In this document: piece by piece, positions 10,521-19,115 of the stretch
Position numbering within the stretch: the stretch's first letter is position 1
Layout: each line of letters begins with the position of its first letter
Origin: Chryseobacterium scophthalmum
GTDB taxonomy: Bacteria > Bacteroidota > Bacteroidia > Flavobacteriales > Weeksellaceae
DNA length: 64,000 nucleotides
Direction of reading: 5' to 3'
Assembly: GCF_900143185.1 (NCBI RefSeq)
Contig: NZ_FSRQ01000002.1
Span: 744,001-808,000 of the forward strand
Position numbers and translations under genes: made by a program
Notes under the pieces: model-generated
Seen by the model: the letters and a program-made list of their open reading frames with translations, nothing else
Told to the model about the DNA's origin: nothing
The model's database searches: none

Positions 10521-13358
10521 ATGAATGTTAAATTAAGTGTATTAAGTGCAGGAGTTCTGTTTTTTACAGGTCAGGCATTATTCGCTCAAAACAAATCAAA
10601 CGATACCGTAGCTAAAGAAACTCAGATAGAGGAGGTAGTAATGGTAGGCTTTGGTCAGAAAAGAGCAGTTCAGGAAATTACTGGATCAACTTCAACAATG
10701 AAAGCAAAGGCTATTGATGATGTACCAGTAGCTTCCGTTGATAAATTGTTGCAGGGTAGAGTAAGTGGTGTACAAACTGGCTCATCTTCAGGGCAACCCG
10801 GAGGTTTTGCTTCTGTAAGAGTTAGAGGGGTAGCTTCTATTAATGGAGGAGTGTCGCCAATCTACATTATTGATGGAGTTAGAGTTTCTTCAGGTGACTT
10901 GACAGGTAACAGTACTTCAGCAAACATCTTGGCAAACCTTAACCCTGATGATATTGAATCATTAACAGTTCTTAAAGATGCAGTTTCAACAGCGGTTTAC
11001 GGAGCTGATGCCGGTGCCGGGGTAATTATTATTACTACAAAGTCAGGAAAGAAAGGAAAGCCTAGATTTAATATTGGTTTTAACCATGGGGTTAGTGATA
11101 GAGCAGTTGAAGGATATAGAGGTTTAAATGCATCTCAGTATCAAGATTTGGTAGCGGCTCAAGTTTTAAATAGAATTCCTTCATTAGGGTCAATTGATGC
11201 AGTTAAATCTGCTCTTGCTAATCAAGAAATAGGTGGTCTTGAAGGAGCTTCAGTAATCTACAACTCTGATGCTGATACAAATTGGAGAGATGCAGTTTCA
11301 AGTAAAGGAGCATATGTTCAGAATGCAGATTTTAGTATGTCTGGAGGTAACGAGAATATTTCTTATTATAACTCAATCAATTATTTTGATCAGAACAGTA
11401 TTATAAAAAACTCATCATTCAATAGATTGACTTTTACTAACAAATTAGATGTTAAAGCTACAGATAAGTTTAGATTTGGAACAAATCTTCAGATGTCTTA
11501 CAGTAAAATCAAGACTTTAGGAAATGGAGGTGGTTTTGCTAATCCTATTTTGGGTGAATATTTTCTAAGACCTACAGATCCGCTATATAATGCTGACGGA
11601 AGTTACTATTGGGGAAATAACGGACGTATGTCTAATGGTTTATTTAATAATGCTGCATTACTTGAATTGAATTCGCAAGTAGGAAAAACAGCTAGGATTT
11701 TTGGTAATATGTATGCAGAATACGATATTCTTAAAAACCTTAAGTACAGATTTGTTTTTGCACCTGAGTATATTAATATCGAAGAAGACCAGTATTCAAG
11801 TCCACTACATGGAGATGGTACAAATTATAACGGTCTGGCAGATTCAGGAACAAGAAGATATTTTAATTTCAATGTTCAGAATATTTTAAGTTATAATTTC
11901 AGATTAGAAGATAAACATAATTTTGATTTCTCAGTTATTCAGGAAGCATATAAATCAGATTTTAGAGATCTTAGAGCGAGTGCTTCTGCTGTAGGAGCAT
12001 TGTCTTTGTCAACGATTTCTAATTTTGTAAAAATGCAATCTATTGCTGGTACTAGAGCTGAAAACAGCAGACATGGTTATGCCGTAACAGGACATTATGA
12101 CTTTGATAAATTAGTATTGCTAGATGCATCATACAGAAGAGATGTATTGTCTAATTTTACACCAGGACAAAAAGCGGGTAATTTCTGGTCAGCTGGTGTT
12201 GGTATTGACTTAGCTAGACTTAATTTTATTAGAGAGGTTGAAGCTATTTCTACTTTAAAGTTTAGAGCGTCTTACGGTAAAGTAGGTAACCAAGTGACAG
12301 CAAACCCATACGCATTGTATGCTTACTCAACTAATTATGGCGACTTAGCTGCTGCATCTTATTCAGGAGTATATAATCCAAATTTAAGATGGGAAACGAT
12401 TAAGCCTTTTAATGTTGGTTTTGACTTTGGTTTCTTTCAAAATAGATTAACAGTTTCTGCTGAATACTACAATAAGAAAACTGAAGATTTAATTTATAAT
12501 ATTCCATTATCTTTATCTCAAGGTTTAGGAAGCTATGTTGATAATATTGGAGATTTAGTAAATAAAGGTTTTGAATTTTCTGTTAATGCAGATATTTTCA
12601 AAGGAAGCAGAGATCAGTTTAACCTAAGTGTTGGTGCTAATTTAAGTACATTAGATAACGAAATTACCTCTCTTTATGGAGGTGATGTAAATACGGCGAC
12701 TACCACAATAAGAGTAGGTGAAGGTGTTAGAACTTGGTACATGAGAAAGTGGGCTGGTGTAGATCCTACCAATGGAGATCCACTATGGTATCTGAATGGT
12801 GTTGATGGTGAAACTACTAATAATTATAATGCTGCTAAACAAGCTGTACAAGGAAGTTGGTTGAGTACAATCTTTGGAGGAGCTAATATCAGTATGTCTT
12901 ATAAAGGGATTGGCTTAGACGCTCAGTTTACCTATGGTTTCGGAGGTAAAATTTATAACGATTGGGCAAACTATATGTTGAGTGATGGACAATATACTTT
13001 AAACTATTCTGGTTATGCTGATCAGATGGATTATTGGACTCCGGAAAATACAGGTGCTGCGAATCCAAAACCAATTTATGGAGGAAATAAATTGGCTAAC
13101 AGAGCTTCTACAAGATTTTTATACGATAGTGATTATATCAGATTAGGAAATGCAAGATTATCTTATAGTTTTACAGGGGATGTTTTAAAAGGTTCCGGTC
13201 TTAATTCTGTTCAAATATATGTAATGGGTACTAACCTTTGGACACATACGTTTGATGACAGATTAAAATTAGATCCTGAAATTAACTTGGATGGTACGTC
13301 TAATTTGAACTTACCTATAATGAGAACATATAGTATTGGTGTTAATATTGGGTTCTAA
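10521..13358 (+). CDS. SusC/RagA family TonB-linked outer-membrane transporter (locus 2)
   Basis: 945-residue TonB-dependent importer. The signal peptide (MNVKL...AGVLFFTGQA) is nearly identical to that of the first SusC, then follow a TonB-box-like EEVVMVGFG, the plug with VRVRGVASINGGVSPIYIID and TAVYGADAGAGVIII, and the beta-barrel ending in G-V-N-I-G-F. Again there is no carboxypeptidase-like N-terminal domain. The stop lies 13 bp before the partner susD. The mature proteins of loci 1 and 2 are clearly different, so the two loci probably take up different substrates. Confidence 0.93.
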   Translation: MNVKLSVLSAGVLFFTGQALFAQNKSNDTVAKETQIEEVVMVGFGQKRAVQEITGSTSTMKAKAIDDVPVASVDKLLQGRVSGVQTGSSSGQPGGFASVRVRGVASINGGVSPIYIIDGVRVSSGDLTGNSTSANILANLNPDDIESLTVLKDAVSTAVYGADAGAGVIIITTKSGKKGKPRFNIGFNHGVSDRAVEGYRGLNASQYQDLVAAQVLNRIPSLGSIDAVKSALANQEIGGLEGASVIYNSDADTNWRDAVSSKGAYVQNADFSMSGGNENISYYNSINYFDQNSIIKNSSFNRLTFTNKLDVKATDKFRFGTNLQMSYSKIKTLGNGGGFANPILGEYFLRPTDPLYNADGSYYWGNNGRMSNGLFNNAALLELNSQVGKTARIFGNMYAEYDILKNLKYRFVFAPEYINIEEDQYSSPLHGDGTNYNGLADSGTRRYFNFNVQNILSYNFRLEDKHNFDFSVIQEAYKSDFRDLRASASAVGALSLSTISNFVKMQSIAGTRAENSRHGYAVTGHYDFDKLVLLDASYRRDVLSNFTPGQKAGNFWSAGVGIDLARLNFIREVEAISTLKFRASYGKVGNQVTANPYALYAYSTNYGDLAAASYSGVYNPNLRWETIKPFNVGFDFGFFQNRLTVSAEYYNKKTEDLIYNIPLSLSQGLGSYVDNIGDLVNKGFEFSVNADIFKGSRDQFNLSVGANLSTLDNEITSLYGGDVNTATTTIRVGEGVRTWYMRKWAGVDPTNGDPLWYLNGVDGETTNNYNAAKQAVQGSWLSTIFGGANISMSYKGIGLDAQFTYGFGGKIYNDWANYMLSDGQYTLNYSGYADQMDYWTPENTGAANPKPIYGGNKLANRASTRFLYDSDYIRLGNARLSYSFTGDVLKGSGLNSVQIYVMGTNLWTHTFDDRLKLDPEINLDGTSNLNLPIMRTYSIGVNIGF

Positions 13359-13371
13359 AAAAATAAATAAA

Positions 13372-14736
13372 ATGAAATTAAATATTTTAAAAACAGTTGT
13401 ATTAGCAGTTGGTGTATCTACAGCTTTCGTTTCATGTAGCGAAGATTTTGTAGAGACAAAGTTTTATCAAAACGTTGAACAGGCTCCGTTAACGAGCTTA
13501 AACGAAGTTGAAGCATTTCAAAGAGGAATGTACACTTCGATGAGAGCGGTTACTTATTATGGTAGAGATTATACCGTATATGGGGAAACTAGATCAGATG
13601 AAATGTATAGTAATGGTTATGCAGGGTATTTTAATACTGTTCATAATTATACAATGACTTCTGCAGATGCTTATGCAAGAGATACTTGGTCTCAGATTTA
13701 TGCAGCTGTTGCAAAAGCTAATATCCTAATTAATACAGATGTTAATAGTATTAAAGGATCAGAGGCAGATCGCGAAGCCGTAAGGTATCATATTGGTCAG
13801 GCTCATGTATTAAGAGCAATGTTTTTCTTTGATCTTTTAAAGTTATACGGTCAAAAATATACAGGGGGAACTTTGGGTATTATAACTCCTCTAAAATATG
13901 ATCCAAAAGCATTACAGGGTAGAGGTACTATTGCTGAAAATGAAGCTCAGATTACTTCAGACTATAATGCTGGGTTAGCAATGATGGTAGCAAACGATCA
14001 AGGTATTACAGATCGTGGAACACTTACAATCAATGGTGCAAAAGCAGTAATGAGTAGATTTTTCTTATATAAGAAAGATTATGCAAGAGTAAGAACTCTT
14101 ACTGATGAAATTATTGCGAGTACTCAGTATCAGGTAATCCCGGCTGCTTCATATGCTGGTTCTTGGGAAGCAGCTAAGCAAAATAATAGCATTTTCGAAT
14201 TGGAAGTTGGAGTAGCTGGTGCTAACGGTACTAACTCTCTAGGATATATTTATAATTACAATGGTTACGGAAATATAGTTGTACGAGCTTCAAGATATAA
14301 TAGTTTTGCAGCAAATGATGTAAGAAAAAGTCTTATGACACTTACTGATGGAGAATATTATCTTTATAAATACCCAAACCTTGAAGGTGCTGATAATTTG
14401 AAAATTGTAAGATTTGAAGAAGTGCTTCTTAACGGTGTTGAAGCTGAACTTAACGGTGGAAGCGCTACAAAAGCACTTAATTACTATAACAATATTGTAA
14501 CAAATAGAGGTTTAACAGGAGTTAGTACTGTTGATATGGTACTATTAAAAACTGAGAGATCTAAAGAATTATTAGGTGAAGGATTAAGACAATGGGATCT
14601 TCTAAGATGGGGAGATGCTGTGCCTAGACCTGCTGGTGCAAGTACTGATATCAGATTAACTGCTTTCCCTATTCCGAGAGCTGAAACTGATCTTGCGGGT
14701 ACTCCTGTTGTTGCTAACCCTGGTTATGACAATTAA
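13372..14736 (+). CDS. RagB/SusD family nutrient-uptake lipoprotein (locus 2)
   Basis: Partner of the preceding SusC. I place the start at the ATG at 13372, because the protein from there has a proper lipoprotein signal (MKLNILKTVVLAVGV, lipobox F-V-S-C followed by S-E-D); the frame is open further upstream to 13336 but that part overlaps susC. The 454-residue product shows the SusD helical core (IGQAHVLRAMFFFDLLKLYG) and the C-terminal signature LLGEGLRQWDLLRWG. Rather short for the family. Substrate unknown. Confidence 0.92.
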   Translation: MKLNILKTVVLAVGVSTAFVSCSEDFVETKFYQNVEQAPLTSLNEVEAFQRGMYTSMRAVTYYGRDYTVYGETRSDEMYSNGYAGYFNTVHNYTMTSADAYARDTWSQIYAAVAKANILINTDVNSIKGSEADREAVRYHIGQAHVLRAMFFFDLLKLYGQKYTGGTLGIITPLKYDPKALQGRGTIAENEAQITSDYNAGLAMMVANDQGITDRGTLTINGAKAVMSRFFLYKKDYARVRTLTDEIIASTQYQVIPAASYAGSWEAAKQNNSIFELEVGVAGANGTNSLGYIYNYNGYGNIVVRASRYNSFAANDVRKSLMTLTDGEYYLYKYPNLEGADNLKIVRFEEVLLNGVEAELNGGSATKALNYYNNIVTNRGLTGVSTVDMVLLKTERSKELLGEGLRQWDLLRWGDAVPRPAGASTDIRLTAFPIPRAETDLAGTPVVANPGYDN

Positions 14737-14756
14737 TTAACAAGATAATTTATTAT

Positions 14757-14789
14757 AGAAAAAAGCCTGTATTTTACAGGCTTTTTTCT
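14757..14789 (+). terminator. Intrinsic terminator of SusCD locus 2
   Basis: Perfect 15-bp stem (14757-14771 with 14775-14789, core AAAGCCTGTA) around TTT, with the T-run forming part of the 3' arm, 20 bp after the susD stop. Confidence 0.9.
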
Positions 14790-14818
14790 ATTTTTACTCA
14801 TCATAAAAATTAATAATC

Positions 14819-15505
14819 ATGTATAAAGTCTTAATCACATTTTTACCATTATTTTCTGCTGGAGTGTTAGCTCAAAATACTAGCACTGGGGGAAATATCA
14901 ATACTGTAGGAAATCGAGTTTTCCTTTCACAAACCAAACTTATAAAAACTTCTGAAGTGAGGGATGGAGATGCTTATTATAACGGCACTAGCTTTTTGAA
15001 AGCTAATATTCCTGGTTACTCGAAGAATTTGCAAGAGCTTCGATACAATGCCTATTCCGATGAAATGGAATTTACTAGGGATAATGAAGTATATATTGCT
15101 GATAAAGAATCTGGTATGATAGTGAATTTTGAGGATCTAAACAAAAAATATATTTGTCTCAATTATAATTTTGGATTTGGTGATCGATACGGATATCTCG
15201 TATTACTGGTATCAAATCCTCAAAAATATTCGCTATATAAAAGAGAAAAATTTGAACTTTTGAAAGGGGAAAAAAGTATCAATGGAATCAATAAAGACAG
15301 GAATGATTATTATTCAAAGGAAAAAGATTTGTATCTTCTAGGGTATGAAAATGATTTCAAAAAATTAGATAATAGTAAGAAAAACCTACTAGAAGTCTTT
15401 AATTCTAAGTCAAATGAAGTAGAAAATTATTTGAAAACAAACAAAATTAATCTTAAAAAAGAAGCAGATTTAATTAAACTCATCACTTATGTAAATACAT
15501 TATAA
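14819..15505 (+). CDS. Secreted protein of unknown function
   Basis: 228 residues with an N-terminal signal peptide (MYKVLITFLPLFSAGVLAQ). The mature part is hydrophilic, begins with a T/G/N-rich stretch, contains an aromatic-rich middle (ICLNYNFGFGDRYGYLVLL) and ends in a Lys/Asn/Glu-rich helical region. I recognise no domain; such proteins are common as lineage-specific genes in Chryseobacterium. It stands alone between the terminator of SusCD locus 2 and the putative porin gene. Exported location is supported by the signal peptide; nothing more can be said. Confidence 0.6.
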   Translation: MYKVLITFLPLFSAGVLAQNTSTGGNINTVGNRVFLSQTKLIKTSEVRDGDAYYNGTSFLKANIPGYSKNLQELRYNAYSDEMEFTRDNEVYIADKESGMIVNFEDLNKKYICLNYNFGFGDRYGYLVLLVSNPQKYSLYKREKFELLKGEKSINGINKDRNDYYSKEKDLYLLGYENDFKKLDNSKKNLLEVFNSKSNEVENYLKTNKINLKKEADLIKLITYVNTL

Positions 15506-15514
15506 CATATTTTA

Positions 15515-15522
15515 TATTTTTG
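15515..15522 (+). promoter_or_regulatory. Candidate -7 element TATTTTTG before the porin gene
   Basis: An exact TAnnTTTG element 17 bp upstream of the ATG at 15539, directly after the preceding stop. No TTG is found at the expected -33 distance, so this is a weaker candidate than the other promoters listed. Confidence 0.4.
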
Positions 15523-15538
15523 CAGATTAATCATTACA

Positions 15539-17479
15539 ATGAAATATCTTCTTTTTATAATACTTTTCTTCGGCTCTCAGGTAAAAGCACAGGTTATTGT
15601 CAATAAAACAGACTCTAACATGCTTGATAAAAAACTAAAAGACACCTTAGTAATAGATTCCGGGACAAAAGATTCTCTTAAAATTTTTAAGCCGACGATT
15701 AATGATTATCAGTATCAGACTCAGTTTTCTGAAAAGAAAATCTTTGATACAGCGATGACTTTTAATAAGACGTATATTTTTTCTCAGTACAATAACAGAG
15801 ATAATTTTGGAAGAGTGCAGTTTGCAAATATCGGATCGGGATTCAATCCTTTATCTTATGAAGTAAATGCCGAACAAAATCTTTCTCTATTACCAACAAA
15901 TAAATCGTATGGTATTTTAGGAATTAATGACATCAAATATTATGATGTAAAAACTCCTACGGCAACTTTTATTTATCATACTGCGATGAAAAACGGTGCG
16001 GCTTTGCAGTCAACGTATACCCAAAATATAGGTAAGAGATTCAATTTTGCTTTAGATTATATGGGACTTCGTTCTCAAGGGTTTTACAGAAACTCTTTGT
16101 CGGCAAATAATAATACTTTGTTTTCCGGACACTATACTTCAAAGAGCGGAGATTATGAATTATTCGCTCACTACCTTCATCAGAATGTAAACAATCAGGA
16201 GAATGGTGGAATTGTAAATGATGACCTTTTCCAATCAGGAGATAGCGAGTTTAGAAATCGTGATAGAGCTTTGGTGAATTTGGCATCATCCAGCTCACAA
16301 TATTCTTATAGAAGATATTACCTGAGTCATCAGTTTACTCCTTTTAATGCTGAAAAATTTCCTTTTAGAATTAGACACACCATCTTTAATCAAGGGAATA
16401 AATATTATTATAACCAAAGTAGTTTAGAACCATATTGGTACACTTCTGAAGCCGAAATTGTTAATGGCTTTCCTCTTGCAACTAAAAAGTATTCAAATAA
16501 TTTCAGCAATACATTCAGTTTGGTTTTCGATAACGAGCGTTTTAAATTAGATGCAGGATTAAGATATCAAATGCTGAAATTCGGGGTCGATCAAATTACA
16601 TTGCCTATTCTTCAAATTCCTTCTGAGATGAAAGAAAACAGATTGGGAGCTGTCGGAAATCTACAGATTAAACTTTTCGATAAATTCCAGGTCAATTCAT
16701 TCTTGGAAATTTCAAAAGGAAATCAGTTTGGAAATTATTTGAAGACGACAAACAATATCAAGTTTGAGCCGATTAAAGATTACTTTGTGAATGCAAAAGT
16801 AAATTTCCAAAGTTCATATCCGTCGTTTAATTATCTTGCGAATGCCTCGGTATACAACAATTTTAATTATTTCCTTAGTGATGCAAAAAATCAGTCGGTA
16901 ACAGAAATTGGTGGAAATGTTAATTTAAAATGGTTCCAAACTCAACTTTTTGCCAACTATTTTAGAGTAGATAATTATACTTATTTTGATGCAGCTGCAA
17001 TGCCGAGACAGAGTGCAAATTCTGTAAATATTTCTCAGATTGGAGGTGATGCTACTTTCAGTTATGGTAAATTTCATTTAAATACAAGATTGCAGTTTCA
17101 AAATGTTTTAACCAATAAAGAATTATTACCATTGCCTTCTTTTATAGGAAGAGCCAACTTTTTCTTTCAGTCTAAAGCATTCAAAAATGCAGCAGAAATT
17201 CAGGCTGGTTTAAAAGTATATTATTTCTCAAAATTTGCTACCCGAGAATATTTCCCGATTCTTAACGAATATATTTTGCCAAGCGCAGATTCTTTCTCAA
17301 TCGGAGGACAGCCAATTGCTGATCTATATGTTAATATGAAAGTGAAAAGAATGTTTTTCTTTATCGAAGGTCAGCAAATAGGAACGGTCGTTTCACCAAA
17401 CAAATCGTATGCATTCCCACATTATCCGGTCTATGATTTTAGACTGAATATTGGGATTTTATGGTATCTGTTCAACTAA
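15539..17479 (+). CDS. Putative porin (Porin_10-like outer-membrane barrel)
   Basis: 646 residues with a signal peptide (MKYLLFIILFFGSQVKAQ) and a long series of alternating beta-strands rich in N, Y, F and S, for example around NKSYGILGINDIKYYDVKTP and the C-terminal YDFRLNIGILWYLFN, as expected of an outer-membrane barrel. Sequence style and length match the flavobacterial putative porin family found upstream of bshC. Probably a passive outer-membrane channel; substrate unknown. It ends 12 bp before bshC, so the two may be cotranscribed. Confidence 0.75.
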   Translation: MKYLLFIILFFGSQVKAQVIVNKTDSNMLDKKLKDTLVIDSGTKDSLKIFKPTINDYQYQTQFSEKKIFDTAMTFNKTYIFSQYNNRDNFGRVQFANIGSGFNPLSYEVNAEQNLSLLPTNKSYGILGINDIKYYDVKTPTATFIYHTAMKNGAALQSTYTQNIGKRFNFALDYMGLRSQGFYRNSLSANNNTLFSGHYTSKSGDYELFAHYLHQNVNNQENGGIVNDDLFQSGDSEFRNRDRALVNLASSSSQYSYRRYYLSHQFTPFNAEKFPFRIRHTIFNQGNKYYYNQSSLEPYWYTSEAEIVNGFPLATKKYSNNFSNTFSLVFDNERFKLDAGLRYQMLKFGVDQITLPILQIPSEMKENRLGAVGNLQIKLFDKFQVNSFLEISKGNQFGNYLKTTNNIKFEPIKDYFVNAKVNFQSSYPSFNYLANASVYNNFNYFLSDAKNQSVTEIGGNVNLKWFQTQLFANYFRVDNYTYFDAAAMPRQSANSVNISQIGGDATFSYGKFHLNTRLQFQNVLTNKELLPLPSFIGRANFFFQSKAFKNAAEIQAGLKVYYFSKFATREYFPILNEYILPSADSFSIGGQPIADLYVNMKVKRMFFFIEGQQIGTVVSPNKSYAFPHYPVYDFRLNIGILWYLFN

Positions 17480-17491
17480 AATTTAATCAGG

Positions 17492-19078
17492 TTGAAAACA
17501 ATAAACAAAATAGCATTCAGCGAAATCGAAAGTATTCCAAAATTGGTAAAAGATTTCCTGAATCATGATATACAAGGATTTGAAGCACAAACTTTTTCGC
17601 TTGAAAACTTTGCTCAGCAAATTCATTTAAAACAAAACTCTTTTGCATTAGAAAAAAGAGAAATTCTATCTGAAACAATAAAATCTCAACTTTTAGATTT
17701 TAAGTTGTCTTCTAAACAGACAGAGAACTTAGAAAATCTTAAGCATAAAAATACATTCACCATTACAACCGGACATCAGCTTAATCTTTTTTCCGGACCT
17801 GTGTTTTTTGTATACAAAATTCTTCAGACGATAAAAACCTGTACTTATTTACAGCAGAATTTCCCTGATTTTAATTTTGTTCCAGTCTACTGGATGGCTT
17901 CCGAAGATCACGATTTTGCGGAAATCAATCATTTTAAAACCGAGAATAATTATTACGAAATCAATGAGAAATCGGGAAGTGCAGTTGGAAAAATTCAAAT
18001 CAACGATACTTTTTTTATTTCTGAATTTGAAAAAGAATTTAAAGATTCTGTTTTCGGAACTGAGCTTATTTTAATGCTTAAAGAAGCTTACAAAAACGGA
18101 AATACTTTAACGAAAGCAATTCAGACTTTGGTTAACAGATTGTTTTCAGATTTTGGTTTGTTGATTCTTGATGGTGATTCAAAAGCATTAAAAAATCAGA
18201 TTAAAGATGTTTTTAAAGATGAACTTGAAAACTTTAGTTTACATAAAAACTCAAAAGATAAAGTAGATTTTCTGACGGATAAATATGGAAAAGTTCAGGT
18301 AAATCCACGTGAAATTAATTTATTTTATCTTTCTGAAACCCGAGACAGAATAGATTTTGACCGCGAAAATTATATCGTTGTAGATAAAAATATTCAGTTT
18401 ACGAAAGAAGAAATTTTAAACGAGCTTGAAAACTATCCCGAAAAGTTTAGTCCAAATGCATTGATGCGACCTGTTTATCAGGAAACTGTTTTGCCCAATC
18501 TTGCCTATATCGGTGGAAATGCCGAAATCATGTATTGGCTTGAGCTGAAAGATTATTTTACCCAACTTAATTTACCGTTTCCGATTTTAATTCCGAGAAA
18601 CTCGATGTTGTTTTTAAAAGAAAAAACAATCGGTAAAATCGAAAAATTAAATTTAAAACTGGATGACTTCTTTCAGAATTTCACAAAAATCACGAACGAT
18701 AAGATTTTAGATAATAATGAAATTCTTCATTTGCTTAATCAAAAAGAAAATCTTCTGACGAAACAGTTTTCAGAATTGAAAAATGCAGCCGAAAATACAG
18801 ATCAGTCTTTTGGAAATCTTGTAAAAGCTGAAGAAACAAGACAAATGAAATCTTTTGAAAGAATGAAAAAAAGACTTCTTCGTGCTGAAAAAATAAAACA
18901 AAACGAATTGTTGGAGCGTTTAGAAAATCTGTTTTTAGATGTTCATCCTTCAAAAACGTGGCAGGAAAGAATATATAATTTCTCTGTATTCTTTGCAGAT
19001 TTCGGATATTCTTGGATAGAATTTTGCATGGAAGAAATGGTGGTAGAAGATTCAAAATTAATAATTGTTGCCATTTAA
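17492..19078 (+). CDS. bshC: Bacillithiol biosynthesis cysteine-adding enzyme BshC
   Basis: BshC adds cysteine to GlcN-malate, the last step in making bacillithiol, the low-molecular-weight thiol of Firmicutes and many Bacteroidota. The 528-residue protein shows the N-terminal Rossmann-like core with TTGHQLNLFSGPVFF (residues 92-106) and YWMASEDHDFAE, the NALMRPVYQ segment and the long C-terminal coiled coil typical of the family. The only start that keeps the full N-terminus is a TTG at 17492; no ATG precedes the conserved part. BshA and BshB are not in the window. Confidence 0.93.
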   Translation: MKTINKIAFSEIESIPKLVKDFLNHDIQGFEAQTFSLENFAQQIHLKQNSFALEKREILSETIKSQLLDFKLSSKQTENLENLKHKNTFTITTGHQLNLFSGPVFFVYKILQTIKTCTYLQQNFPDFNFVPVYWMASEDHDFAEINHFKTENNYYEINEKSGSAVGKIQINDTFFISEFEKEFKDSVFGTELILMLKEAYKNGNTLTKAIQTLVNRLFSDFGLLILDGDSKALKNQIKDVFKDELENFSLHKNSKDKVDFLTDKYGKVQVNPREINLFYLSETRDRIDFDRENYIVVDKNIQFTKEEILNELENYPEKFSPNALMRPVYQETVLPNLAYIGGNAEIMYWLELKDYFTQLNLPFPILIPRNSMLFLKEKTIGKIEKLNLKLDDFFQNFTKITNDKILDNNEILHLLNQKENLLTKQFSELKNAAENTDQSFGNLVKAEETRQMKSFERMKKRLLRAEKIKQNELLERLENLFLDVHPSKTWQERIYNFSVFFADFGYSWIEFCMEEMVVEDSKLIIVAI

Positions 19079-19097
19079 TTTTAAAGAAGTATTTTTG
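19068..19097 (+). promoter_or_regulatory. Promoter of the LysM protein gene
   Basis: TTG at 19068-19070, 19-bp spacer, TATTTTTG at 19090-19097; both elements and the spacing fit the Bacteroidota sigma consensus exactly. The ATG at 19116 lies 18 bp downstream. The -33 element overlaps the end of bshC. Confidence 0.75.
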
Positions 19098-19115
19098 TAA
19101 ATTATAATATCGAAA

